64,000 bases of DNA from assembly GCA_023460395.1 (NCBI GenBank), contig JAEWQB010000014.1:124001-188000 (forward strand). Reading direction: 5' to 3'. Positions 50,884-58,734 of the stretch are shown piece after piece. Position 1 is the stretch's first letter. The number at the start of each line of letters is the position of its first letter. A program made the position numbers and the translations under genes. This DNA is from Pseudomonadota bacterium. Its GTDB lineage: Bacteria; Desulfobacterota; Desulfovibrionia; Desulfovibrionales; Desulfovibrionaceae. A model generated the notes under the pieces. It was not told the DNA's origin. It was given only the letters and a program-made list of their open reading frames with translations, and ran no database searches.

Positions 50884-51255
50884 TTATTTGGGCAATGCGA
50901 TAATATCCCATGGCAGATGCCGGACCTGATGGGGCAGTGTGCCATCAATAATATACCGGGCCTTATTGACGACAATCACCATAGGTTCGTTCAAAATCGT
51001 GCCCTCGCGGGTGAGCATGGTGTAGCCCGCCCCGTTTTGTTCAGCGATGGCAAGTATCTGTTGCCCCACAACGTATTTATTCCATTGCAGCCAGCACAGC
51101 ATGATAAGCAATATTGTGGTGGCAACCGCGCCTATGGGACCGAGAAGGCCGCCCCGGCTGCGCCAGCGCAGGATGAACATATAAAGAAGAATAGCCGCGA
51201 GCGTGATAAGACCCCATTCATAGCTGATGAGGAGTCTAAATTCCGTAAAATTCAT
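50884..51255 (-). CDS. Small membrane protein of unknown function
   Basis: 123 aa. Two membrane segments (about 14-31 and 38-56) separated by a basic loop (RWRSRGG), then a soluble C-terminal domain of about 65 residues (NKYVVGQQILAIAEQNGAGY ... YIIDGTLPHQVRHL) probably on the periplasmic side by the positive-inside rule. No family recognised. Same strand as the carbonic-anhydrase-like gene, 200 bp downstream of it and beyond a terminator. Confidence 0.6.
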   Translation of the reverse strand: MNFTEFRLLISYEWGLITLAAILLYMFILRWRSRGGLLGPIGAVATTILLIMLCWLQWNKYVVGQQILAIAEQNGAGYTMLTREGTILNEPMVIVVNKARYIIDGTLPHQVRHLPWDIIALPK

Positions 51256-51401
51256 AGTGTGTCCAGTTGGTTGTGTTGTGGGCAGTGTTCAGTTTCAGCC
51301 AGTTCGCCATGCCATGAGCGGAGTGGCGGAGAATGCGAAAAGGTGTTTACCCCTGTGCTGGTGTGTACCGGGGGGTGCTCCGCAAGGCAAGCGTCATGGT
51401 C

Positions 51402-51430
51402 GTAAAAGGGGGCGACCTGAATGGCCGCCC
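51402..51430 (-). terminator. Terminator after the carbonic-anhydrase-like gene
   Basis: Minus strand GGGGGCG - 11 nt - CGCCCCC (51406-51430), followed by TTTTACG. Confidence 0.75.
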
Positions 51431-51455
51431 CCTGTCCATTGCGGGTAAACGTGGG

Positions 51456-52436
51456 CTACTGGCCTGACGCGGCTTCCATATCGCGCACGGCTTTCGCTGC
51501 GGCTTCGGCGGCGATCTTGGCGGCCTTGGCAGCTTCTGCGGCATGTTGGGCAAGAGCGCGCAATTCTTCTTGGCTCATGCGCTGCGCGGGCGTTTGCGCG
51601 GCGGCAGGGTCCGCCTGTTTGGGTATGTTGGCAGGGGCACGCGGGGGCACGGGGGCGGGTTTGGTGGTCTTCAGTGCCGCTTCCACCTGCTTGAGCAGGT
51701 CAATGGCTTTATCGTTTTTGAGCCATTCAATTTTTCCTGTTCCCACATTATAGATGGCACCGACCACGGTGACTTTTCCGTTCTTCACAAGCTCGCGGAT
51801 AAGCGGGCTGCGGGCGAATAGATCGGTGATGGCCTGCCAAACATTTTGTTCAATGGCTAGCGGTAGGGCGTCCCTGCCTTTCAGGCCGGAATGCTTGAGT
51901 GTGCGTTCCACGGCGGGGCGAATGGGGGCCAGTGCGGCGACCATGTTGGGGGTAAGCTGTGGGCTGGCACCTTCCGCGATGTCTATAACGGTGGAAACGG
52001 CGGCACACTGCGTATTACCCAGCACGACGAGAAGCGGCGTGCCCCCTTGGGTGAGTGCCATTTCCAGAGAGCCTGCCTCTGCGGCCTGCACGGTGGGACC
52101 GGCTGTGCGGACGACATAAAGATCCATAATGCCCGCGTCAAAAATGGTAGTCACGGGAACGCGGGAATCGGATGAGGCCAGTATTGTGGCAAATGCGAAT
52201 TTGCCCGGATCTTCCTTGCCTGCCAGCTCAAGCTGAATGGTGTCGCTGCGTGGATGGATGGAGGCGTCCTTCACGAAACGTTCGTTACCTTCCTTGAGGA
52301 GTTTTAACGAGGTTTCGGGGTCGCGCGGAATCTGCGCCCGGTCATCCGCATCGTCACCACCCCACATGACGAAGAGCAGGAGTGCGAGAAACAGAGCCGC
52401 GATAATGACGATGTTGCGTTTGGAGACGGAAGACAT
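51456..52436 (-). CDS. Membrane-anchored beta-carbonic anhydrase homologue lacking zinc ligands
   Basis: 326 aa. One N-terminal membrane anchor (about 9-26) places the rest outside the inner membrane. The domain (about 45-225) matches beta-carbonic anhydrase: SSDSRVPVTTIFDAG in place of CSDSRVP, RTAGPTVQ, and GNTQCAAV in place of GHxxCGAV. Thus the first zinc Cys is Ser and the zinc His is Asn, leaving one ligand; the Asp-Arg dyad stays. The C-terminal 90 residues are Pro/Ala linker and an Ala-rich helix. ATG 52436 has AGAGGAG 6 nt upstream. Likely not a zinc CO2 hydratase; possibly binding or scaffold. Confidence 0.8.
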   Translation of the reverse strand: MSSVSKRNIVIIAALFLALLLFVMWGGDDADDRAQIPRDPETSLKLLKEGNERFVKDASIHPRSDTIQLELAGKEDPGKFAFATILASSDSRVPVTTIFDAGIMDLYVVRTAGPTVQAAEAGSLEMALTQGGTPLLVVLGNTQCAAVSTVIDIAEGASPQLTPNMVAALAPIRPAVERTLKHSGLKGRDALPLAIEQNVWQAITDLFARSPLIRELVKNGKVTVVGAIYNVGTGKIEWLKNDKAIDLLKQVEAALKTTKPAPVPPRAPANIPKQADPAAAQTPAQRMSQEELRALAQHAAEAAKAAKIAAEAAAKAVRDMEAASGQ

Positions 52437-52796
52437 GATCACTCCTCTTGTACCGGTTTACGCCGGAACGGCGGGCACAGACGGGCCTGTTTCCGCCCCC
52501 GGACAGAGTGTGAAGCCTTTCGGCCTGCGTGTCGGAACCTGCCAGCATTGTTTTAGTTGTCAGGGTAGTATTCACAAGTCACTGTCTGTTGGCAATGACT
52601 ATTTCATTTTTTCCGCATGCGCATGGAGAGAAGGCGTTTGAGCGTGAGGGGTGGAACCCTCCGCCAATTCCTCCGCTGAAGGGAGCGTCTGCGGGGGAGT
52701 TTTTATTCCGCTTAGTAATGCCGGAGGCAAAAGAAGAAGGGGAAAGTGAGCCAGTCCCGCCATACACGCGGCGGGACTGGCTGTTTTTGTAGCCGG
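52437..52796. other. Intergenic region with two plus-strand terminator-like hairpins
   Basis: 360 bp between two minus-strand genes. A hairpin at about 52669-52697 followed by AGTTTTTATT and a strong one at 52749-52788 both read on plus. An open plus frame (about 52590-52790) runs through the hairpins and has a proline-rich PPPIPPLKG stretch; I do not accept it as a gene. A small plus-strand RNA is possible. Confidence 0.45.
52749..52788 (+). terminator. Strong hairpin before the LysR gene end
   Basis: 12-bp arms AGCCAGTCCCGC (52749-52760) and GCGGGACTGGCT (52771-52782) then GTTTTT on plus. On minus it follows the LysR stop and is trailed by CACTTTCCCCTTCTTC, so it may also end the LysR transcript. 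Confidence 0.7.
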
Positions 52797-53699
52797 TTAC
52801 TCTTCAAGAAAGAGTTGTCTGTCCGTTCGTAGGTAGGACTCTACAGCGTGGAAAAAGGTTTCCAGCAGGTGGGTGCGGTATTTGTCGCGGTGCAGCACAG
52901 CGTGGAAGTGCCGGATAAACTGCATGTCGCTTATGGGAACGCGGAACAGTTCGCCTAACTCCAACTCCCGCTGTATGGCAAAGGGGGAAAGGCAACTCAG
53001 CGTGTCGGGGTTTTGCAATACGCGTTTAATGGAAACCGTGTGATGCAATTCCATGGTAATATTGAGCCGGGGCATGAGTGAACCCATGTGTTGCGTGAAG
53101 GCGTCGCGGGAGCCTGCGCCGGGTTCGCGGAGTATCCATTTTTTGGAAAGCAGATCTTCCATAAGGTAGGGTCCGCCTTTGGCAAAGGACTCGTCACTGG
53201 ATACGATGAAAAGTTCGTCCCTGCAAAGGCGGGTGGACTCCAGCGCCGCATTATCGAAATCCGTTTCAATAAGCCCTATATCCACAGTTCCCTGTTCCAG
53301 ACCTTCCGCAATATCGCGCGGATTGGTGAACACGGTTTCTATGGTCACTTTGGGATAGCGTTCACCGAATTCAAAGAGAATTTGCGGCAAAATATAGTCG
53401 GCAATGGTGGAGGAAGCCCCCACGGCGAGAATGCCCGTCATGTTGTCTCCCTCAAAGGTGCGCAGCACTTCACTGAGGTTGCTCATGGCGGGTTCCAACT
53501 GACGTAAAAAGGTGCGCCCGTGTGGATTAAGGGCTAACCGGCGGTTTAATCTGTCGAAAAGAAAAACTCCCAGATCCTGCTCCAACCCTTTGAGCGCCAC
53601 AGAAACAGCGGATTGTGTGAGAAAATGCTCTTTGGCGACCTGTGAGATATTCGGATTTTTCGCTAGGGAGATAAACAACTCCAACTGGCGAAGATTCAT
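52797..53699 (-). CDS. LysR-family transcriptional regulator
   Basis: 300 aa. N-terminal winged HTH (LRQLELFISLAKNPNISQVA, LTQSAVSVALKGLEQDLG, LFDRL) and a periplasmic-binding-like effector domain (about 88-295; LAVGASSTIADYILPQILFE). The LPxIL motif and the TSD-type pockets resemble the CysL/CbbR branch. GGAGG lies 6 nt before ATG 53699. No divergently transcribed target gene is adjacent; the next gene upstream is a small membrane protein on the same strand, so the regulated gene is unknown. Confidence 0.92.
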   Translation of the reverse strand: MNLRQLELFISLAKNPNISQVAKEHFLTQSAVSVALKGLEQDLGVFLFDRLNRRLALNPHGRTFLRQLEPAMSNLSEVLRTFEGDNMTGILAVGASSTIADYILPQILFEFGERYPKVTIETVFTNPRDIAEGLEQGTVDIGLIETDFDNAALESTRLCRDELFIVSSDESFAKGGPYLMEDLLSKKWILREPGAGSRDAFTQHMGSLMPRLNITMELHHTVSIKRVLQNPDTLSCLSPFAIQRELELGELFRVPISDMQFIRHFHAVLHRDKYRTHLLETFFHAVESYLRTDRQLFLEE

Positions 53700-53825
53700 G
53701 TTGCCTCCATGACATAGCGGGGAATAGGGCCAATATCCGGCGGGTGTGTTGCCCCGTGCGGTGAGTATGAAGTATATTCATGGCCCCAGCAATAGATGAT
53801 AAACAAATTGAATGGTTCCAGACGT

Positions 53826-53867
53826 AAAAAACGGAGCGCCGCACGGCACGGGGCCGGGCGGCGTTCC
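53826..53867 (-). terminator. Terminator after the 70-aa membrane-protein gene
   Basis: Minus-strand GGAACGCCGC ... GCGGCGCTCC hairpin followed by GTTTTTTACG (A-run 53826-53831 on plus). Confidence 0.75.
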
Positions 53868-53959
53868 ATCTCCCCGCCGGGCGGTTCGCGGAGCGCGCGT
53901 GTTGCGCGGGGCGCGTCACCGAAGCGCGACAGGGGCCTTCTTCCGGGTAGGGAAGCAGG

Positions 53960-54172
53960 CTAATTGTGGAGGAAGTAGTTCAGGAAACCCTTGGCACGCT
54001 CCGAATCCGGTTCGGCACGGTATTCAATGTAGGTGAATACTAGTCCGGCCACCGCGGTGCCCATTACGATGGCGGCAAACAGCAGACGCTGCCCGGCATC
54101 GTAGCTGTCCACGATGAGATCTTGGACGGCAAAGGTGACGAACATAAGCAAGGGAATCAGCGTAAAGGCCAT
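53960..54172 (-). CDS. Small membrane protein of unknown function
   Basis: 70 aa. Two membrane segments (about 2-18 and 28-47) flanking a short DSYDAGQRLL loop, then a charged tail (YRAEPDSERAKGFLNYFLHN). ATG 54172 has AGGAG about 11 nt before it; an upstream ATG at 54205 is in frame but has no ribosome site. Monocistronic with its own terminator. Family not recognised. Confidence 0.65.
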   Translation of the reverse strand: MAFTLIPLLMFVTFAVQDLIVDSYDAGQRLLFAAIVMGTAVAGLVFTYIEYRAEPDSERAKGFLNYFLHN

Positions 54173-54915
54173 GATAACGCACTCTCCTGAGTCTGGCAGA
54201 TGCACCGTTTTCCCATGGAGGCAGTCATGGGCGGATGCATGTTTGGGGTTGGAAGCTCGAAATATAGGTGCCTGTCCGTTCCGGGATTAGTTCCCGGTGG
54301 AAAGCATTTGTGAAAATCGTCGCAATGCCCGGTCTGTAATTTCAGAGGGGGTGGCATCTTTCAGATAGTATATGAAGGATGCGGACGAACGGAGAGAAGA
54401 AGCATTACATGGATGCACATTGTGAAAAAAGTCGCATTGCAAACATATACAAGCAATGCATGTGTGTTCATCAATGTGCGGTGATAGCCTAAAGAGGGTA
54501 TCATACAATCTGGGGGTGTCAGGTGCAGTTCTGCATAAGCAGTACGGCGTCACCCTTGCGTGTGATGGAAGATACGCATCTTCTCTATAAGCGCAAACGA
54601 AAAAAAATTATGGTTGTGACAAGTAAAATTGATTACCTGACCATTTTAGTCTGATTCGCGCGCGGGGCAGAGAGCCGTGTGCCGGTTTGTCCTGCGCGGG
54701 AACGCCCTTTGCCGTGCCGCAAGTGTGCGCTGGTCCCGCCTTGACGCCAAGGGTGCTTGGGTCTAGTTTGGCGTCCCGCCGGGGCGGACAGTGGTGCCCA
54801 CATTTTCCCTTCCCGTGGGGCTGTTTTGGGCCTGAGCAAAGCGGCTCACTGGCTTTGCTGCGGCATGGCGAAGGACACGGGCAATACAGGTAACACGCTG
54901 CCGGGAGTGGCATAT
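54173..54915. other. 743-bp region without recognised genes
   Basis: 54290-54650 is AT-richer than its surroundings (A8 run at 54600-54607) and may be of different origin. A minus-strand GTG frame (54287-54553) with Cys-rich CIACICLQC lacks a ribosome site and family match. The right half (54660-54910) is GC-rich, with an AGCAAAGC/GCTTTGCT hairpin at about 54835-54860. Confidence 0.5.
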
Positions 54916-55293
54916 ATGAGCATTGATGACGCCGTACTGGACCTGAGGGATGATTTAGCCGATGCCGTGATTGAAGCTCTGCTGGAATCTGGATACGGCA
55001 ATTTGAAGGCCGAAGGATATGAAGACCTGCCCGCCCCGGAACCGGTGGGGGGGCAGGTTCCAGACATTACAGCACGGAACAACAAGGGCATTACCTTCCT
55101 TTTTGAGGTTATCACCAAAGAATTTTTTGCGGAGCAGGAAGTGGCGGACCGCATGCGTGCGTTTGCGGAGTTCGGCAACTCGGCAGACGCGCAGTTTGTC
55201 GTGGTTGTCCCGGAAGGAGAAGAAGGCTTTGCCAGTGCCTTCATCGAAGATTTGGATATCCCTGAAGACAGCGTGGAGATTTGGGAAGCCTAG
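54916..55293 (+). CDS. Small acidic protein, possibly PD-(D/E)XK-like
   Basis: 125 aa, very acidic. An N-terminal amphipathic helix (DLADAVIEALLESGY) is followed by GGQVPDITARNNKGITFLFE and VITKEFF, a spacing of PD ... E-x-T that recalls restriction-endonuclease-like folds (PD-(D/E)XK), although the catalytic Lys is not at the usual place. Then a helix (AEQEVADRMRAFAEF) and FVVVVPEGEEGFA. No homologue recognised; nuclease activity is a guess. GGGAG lies about 8 nt before ATG 54916. The next gene, a GAPDH paralogue, begins 143 bp downstream on the same strand. Confidence 0.6.
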   Translation: MSIDDAVLDLRDDLADAVIEALLESGYGNLKAEGYEDLPAPEPVGGQVPDITARNNKGITFLFEVITKEFFAEQEVADRMRAFAEFGNSADAQFVVVVPEGEEGFASAFIEDLDIPEDSVEIWEA

Positions 55294-55436
55294 CCCGGCT
55301 TTCTCTTCACTCTGCGGAGTGGGTCCGGCGTGAACCGGGAAAACCGGGTACGAACCGGCTGGAAATTGGCGGTACCTTCCGCTGACGTTGATGAGCATTG
55401 GCTGCGGCATGCCGTGCCGCCGGGAGTCTGTGACGT

Positions 55437-56414
55437 ATGTCGGTGACTGTGGGCATAAACGGATTTGGGCGTATAGGACGCTATCTCACGCGATTGTTGG
55501 CGGGGCGCGATGACCTGCGCCTTGTTGTCGTGAATGATGTTATGTCGCTCGCTGAAGCGCGGCACTTGCTGCGGTACGACTCCGTGCACGGACGGTTTGA
55601 CGGTGTGGAGCCTGCTGACGGGGGCTTTTCGCTAGCGGGCCGCACGGTGCGGTATACCACGCAGCCTTCCTGCCAATGGGATTGGGACGGGTGCGATATT
55701 CTTGTAGAGGCTTCCGGGCTTTTTGCGGGCCGCGCTCATTGTGAGCGGCATCTTGCCGCCGGAGCGCGCCGGGTCGCGGTGGCCTGTCCCGCCCCGGATG
55801 CGGATGCGACGATTTTGCCCGGTGTGAATATGCACATGCTGGCCTCCGGCATGCGCATCGTCTCCTGTGGTTCCTGTACGACAAACTGTCTGGCGCTGCC
55901 CGCGCAGTATATCCAACGCGAGTTCGGTATCCGCCGGGGCAGCATGACCACCATCCATCCCTACACATTGCGGCAGCGGCTGCTGGACGGAAGTCATGCG
56001 GACTGGCGCCGTGCCCGCGCCTGCGGCATGAACATTGTTCCCACTCCGGTGGGTGCTACCTGCACTGTGGCGCTTGCGCTGCCGGAGTTGCAGGGGAAAC
56101 TTTCGGGCCTCGCCTTCCGGGTGCCCACGGCGAGTGTTTCTCTGATTGACCTTGTTTGCGAACTGGAACGCCCCGCCACTGCGGAGCAGGTAAACGGAGT
56201 GTTGAGAGAGCACGCGGACGAGCATATGGGGTTCACTATGGAACCTTTGGTGTCTGTGGATTATGTGGGGTGCGAATACGGCAGTGTGGTGGACGGTGCG
56301 TTAACTTCGGTCACTGACGGCACCATGCTTCGCGTCGTGGCGTGGTATGACAATGAGGCCAGCTTCACCAACCAATTGCTGCGCCTTGTCACACATATGG
56401 CAGCTCAGTTGTAG
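55437..56414 (+). CDS. Glyceraldehyde-3-phosphate dehydrogenase paralogue
   Basis: 325 aa. GAPDH fold: GINGFGRIGRYLTRLL, catalytic Cys147 in SCGSCTTNCLALP, His174 in TTIHPYTLRQ, HADWRRARACGMNIVPT, and AWYDNEASFTNQL. Compared with housekeeping GAPDH (SNASCTTN, TTIHAYT, PTxTGAA), several pocket residues differ (SCGSC, PTPVGATC), and the family length of 330-340 is slightly trimmed. It may be an erythrose-4-phosphate dehydrogenase or a divergent gap. ATG 55437 has GGGAG about 11 nt upstream. Not in a glycolytic operon here. Confidence 0.85.
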   Translation: MSVTVGINGFGRIGRYLTRLLAGRDDLRLVVVNDVMSLAEARHLLRYDSVHGRFDGVEPADGGFSLAGRTVRYTTQPSCQWDWDGCDILVEASGLFAGRAHCERHLAAGARRVAVACPAPDADATILPGVNMHMLASGMRIVSCGSCTTNCLALPAQYIQREFGIRRGSMTTIHPYTLRQRLLDGSHADWRRARACGMNIVPTPVGATCTVALALPELQGKLSGLAFRVPTASVSLIDLVCELERPATAEQVNGVLREHADEHMGFTMEPLVSVDYVGCEYGSVVDGALTSVTDGTMLRVVAWYDNEASFTNQLLRLVTHMAAQL

Positions 56415-56465
56415 ACGGTAATTTTTTTCTTTCCCTCTGTACCCACTGTTGTGTCCAGAGAAGAA

Positions 56466-56507
56466 ACGCGCAAAGCCCCGGCAGACACCTGCCAGGGCTT
56501 TGCGCGT
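56466..56507. terminator. Terminator between convergent gap-like and membrane-protein genes
   Basis: Long stem built on ACGCGCAAAGCCC and GGGCTTTGCGCGT. On minus it continues TTTCTTCTCT; on plus TCAGTATT. Better as a minus-strand terminator. Confidence 0.65.
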
Positions 56508-56565
56508 TCAGTATTGGGGGTGTGTCCGTCGTAGGGAGGACGCGCCACAGGCTGTCGGACCAACG

Positions 56566-57525
56566 TTATTGCGCTGTTTGGAAAAAGCCCGCGAGGAGTT
56601 GGGCCGTGGTGGCGCAGGTCATGAGAAACACGCACAGGATGACGGAAGCTTTGTGACGCATGGGGTTTTCACTCCGCGCGATGCGCAGCCACAGCCCGGC
56701 GCAGCATAGGGGAAGCAGCAGGGCCGTTCCCCAGTACCACATGACTGGGTTGGCAGGGAGCAGAGGTCCCGATGTGCTGCGAAGAAGCAGAAAGAGCGCG
56801 GTGGCAGGCAGACATTGCAGCACGGCCCCCGCAGCGGCCCAGCGCGCGCAGACCGGCAGGGCGAATTTATAGTAGTCCCGCCCGAAATCGTCTTTAGCCC
56901 GGCGGAGGAACAAATAGAGTTGCGCCAGCATTGCGGAGCAGGCGATTCCGCCGAAAATGGTTTGCGTAAAAACTATCCACAGCGCGGAGGGGGGAGAGGC
57001 AAGGTATATGGCGGAAAGGGCCTGATCCATAGTGGCGCTGGCGGGAATGGGGTGACCCCTGTACAGCAGCGCGAAGGTTAAGGCCGTGGTCATATATAAT
57101 GCCGTCAGTCCCGCAAGCGCGGTAACACTGCCCAGCGCGATATGCAGATTTTTGGTGCGGCGCAGGGCGCGCCAGAATATGGAATACGCCAGATAGAGAA
57201 GCACAAAGGTCAGCAATGCGGCTGCGCACGCTATCATGGGGGCGTGAAACGGCTCCTGAAGTAATTCCGGGCTGCGCACCAGCACGTGGGCCACGGCTGC
57301 GGCAACGCAGACGAGAGTGAGCAAGCTTAAGCTGGCGGTCATGGATGCCGTTTGCTGGGCCAGCTTATCATAAAACATTTTTTGGCGCAGGACGGCGAGC
57401 CGCTGATTTACGACGGGCAGAAACGTCCCGGTGGTGACGGCGAGAAACATGATGCCCGCGCAGGCGGCGACAAGGGCGATGAGAATTCCCTCAGGAGAGA
57501 GAGTCATGGACGGGATGGGAGTCAT
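56566..57525 (-). CDS. Polytopic membrane protein of unknown function
   Basis: 319 aa with about eight or nine membrane segments (for example ILIALVAACAGIMFLAVTTG, LLTFVLLYLAYSIFW, ALAGLTALYMTTALTFALLY, ASVILCVFLMTCATTAQLLA). Basic loops (RRTKN, RRAKDDFGRDYYK) suggest cytoplasmic sides. No catalytic or heme motif recognised. AGGAG 5 nt before ATG 57525 overlaps the stop codon of a possible 75-codon upstream ORF, suggesting translational coupling. Confidence 0.7.
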   Translation of the reverse strand: MTPIPSMTLSPEGILIALVAACAGIMFLAVTTGTFLPVVNQRLAVLRQKMFYDKLAQQTASMTASLSLLTLVCVAAAVAHVLVRSPELLQEPFHAPMIACAAALLTFVLLYLAYSIFWRALRRTKNLHIALGSVTALAGLTALYMTTALTFALLYRGHPIPASATMDQALSAIYLASPPSALWIVFTQTIFGGIACSAMLAQLYLFLRRAKDDFGRDYYKFALPVCARWAAAGAVLQCLPATALFLLLRSTSGPLLPANPVMWYWGTALLLPLCCAGLWLRIARSENPMRHKASVILCVFLMTCATTAQLLAGFFQTAQ

Positions 57526-57534
57526 GGCGTGCTC

Positions 57535-57762
57535 CTAGACTGTTTGTCCGTCGTCCGGCTTCTGGGCCTGCGTGCACGCAGGCGCCATCGGACACATCGG
57601 GTAACGGCAACGGTCTTGTGCCTGAATTCGGCGCTGGTGGCAAGGTTTTGCCGCATGGAGTGCCGTCAGCCCCGTGGATAAGGCGTATTGTTTCTTGAAA
57701 AATATGGCGGCCTCGCCTATGGAGTAAAGGGGCTGGTGCGTCGTTTCCGGCAGACTTGTCAT
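57535..57762 (-). CDS. Possible small Cys-rich protein
   Basis: 75 aa (ATG 57762, AGGAG too far at about 15 nt). Hydrophilic N-terminus (ETTHQPLYSIGEAAIFFKKQ) and a C-terminal CRYPMCPMAPAC cluster. Its TAG is fused to the ribosome site of the downstream membrane-protein gene, which is the main support. No family recognised; could be a spurious frame. Confidence 0.3.
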   Translation of the reverse strand: MTSLPETTHQPLYSIGEAAIFFKKQYALSTGLTALHAAKPCHQRRIQAQDRCRYPMCPMAPACTQAQKPDDGQTV

Positions 57763-57858
57763 GAATCGCCGCGCCCGCTCTCCTGTGTCGCTAACCCGCG
57801 GATATGACTGCCGACGGCTGTGGAGTGATGTGTGCGGAACAGAAACCGGAGGGTCGCT

Positions 57859-58686
57859 ATGGGATGCAACAAGGTGGGAATCTGCGTACTGCTTGCCATG
57901 ACATGCGCGGGGTGTGCCTCGCCGCAAGCGCCCCGTGACCGGGCGTCAAGCGATGCGTGGCGGCTTCAGAACATTGAAGCCCGGTTCCTTGAATTTCAAG
58001 AAGCGCAAAAACGGCAGGATGCGCAGGTAGATTCTCAATTGGCGGGCATACACGAGCGGCTGACCGGTATGGAACGGCAGTTCGGACAAGCCGCGAAAGA
58101 CGCGGAATCTGCGCGGGCCGAAAATGCCGCGTTAAAGGAGTCGTTGCGCGTCCGTGATACGCAGACGGCGCAGAACGGTTCCGCCGGGGACGCGTCTATA
58201 GAAATACCCGCCGCTCCTCCCGCAGAAACACCTTCTCCCGTTGCGGCATCTGAAGCAAAAATCGCAGCAGACGAGGAAGCCCCCATGCCACCCGCGTCTG
58301 CCGTTGCGCGTGGCGATTCCATCGCCGGGGAATATGAACGCGCGGTGGCCTTTGTGCGCGCGGGCGATGTGGAGAAAGGGCGTAAGGCACTGGATGAATT
58401 TATTGGCGACTATCCCTCGCATGCGCTTGTGCCTAACGCGCTCTACTGGCTTGGGGAAACTTATTACCACGAGAAACGCTACGCACAGGCCATTCTGACG
58501 TTCAAAGAAGTGGTGCGGCGATTCCCGGAGCATGACAAGGCGGCGGCTGCGCTTCTTAAGGTCGGCTACTCTTATGCCCAGTTGGGCGATACGAGCAACG
58601 CCCGGTTTTATCTACAGAGCTTGGTGGAGGCGTATCCTTCTTCGGAGCCCGCCACCTTGGCCCGCCAGCGGCTGGCGTCGCTGTAG
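57859..58686 (+). CDS. CpoB/YbgF-like cell-envelope lipoprotein
   Basis: 275 aa. Lipoprotein signal with lipobox LAMTCAGC (Cys19), coiled coil (about 33-100, RFLEFQEAQKRQD, HERLTGMERQF), Ala/Pro linker, and three TPR-like repeats (about 165-275: AVAFVRAGDVEKGRKALDEF, NALYWLGETYYHEKRYAQAI, LKVGYSYAQLGDTSNARFYL). CpoB couples Tol-Pal constriction to peptidoglycan synthesis; here no tol or pal genes adjoin, and the coiled coil is longer. GGAGG lies 6 nt before ATG 57859; upstream in-frame codons are not used. Confidence 0.85.
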   Translation: MGCNKVGICVLLAMTCAGCASPQAPRDRASSDAWRLQNIEARFLEFQEAQKRQDAQVDSQLAGIHERLTGMERQFGQAAKDAESARAENAALKESLRVRDTQTAQNGSAGDASIEIPAAPPAETPSPVAASEAKIAADEEAPMPPASAVARGDSIAGEYERAVAFVRAGDVEKGRKALDEFIGDYPSHALVPNALYWLGETYYHEKRYAQAILTFKEVVRRFPEHDKAAAALLKVGYSYAQLGDTSNARFYLQSLVEAYPSSEPATLARQRLASL

Positions 58687-58734
58687 GCGGCTGGTGTGTT
58701 GTCGCATAGTGCCGCAGCATATGTTCCGCCCGGC

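Noticed and set aside
52529..52792. Plus-strand frame with PPPIPPLKG
   Set aside because: It runs through two terminator-like hairpins, and its proline-rich stretch is typical of translated repeat DNA.
54287..54553. Minus-strand Cys-rich frame starting with GTG
   Set aside because: No ribosome site, no family, lies in an AT-variable gap; treated as non-coding.
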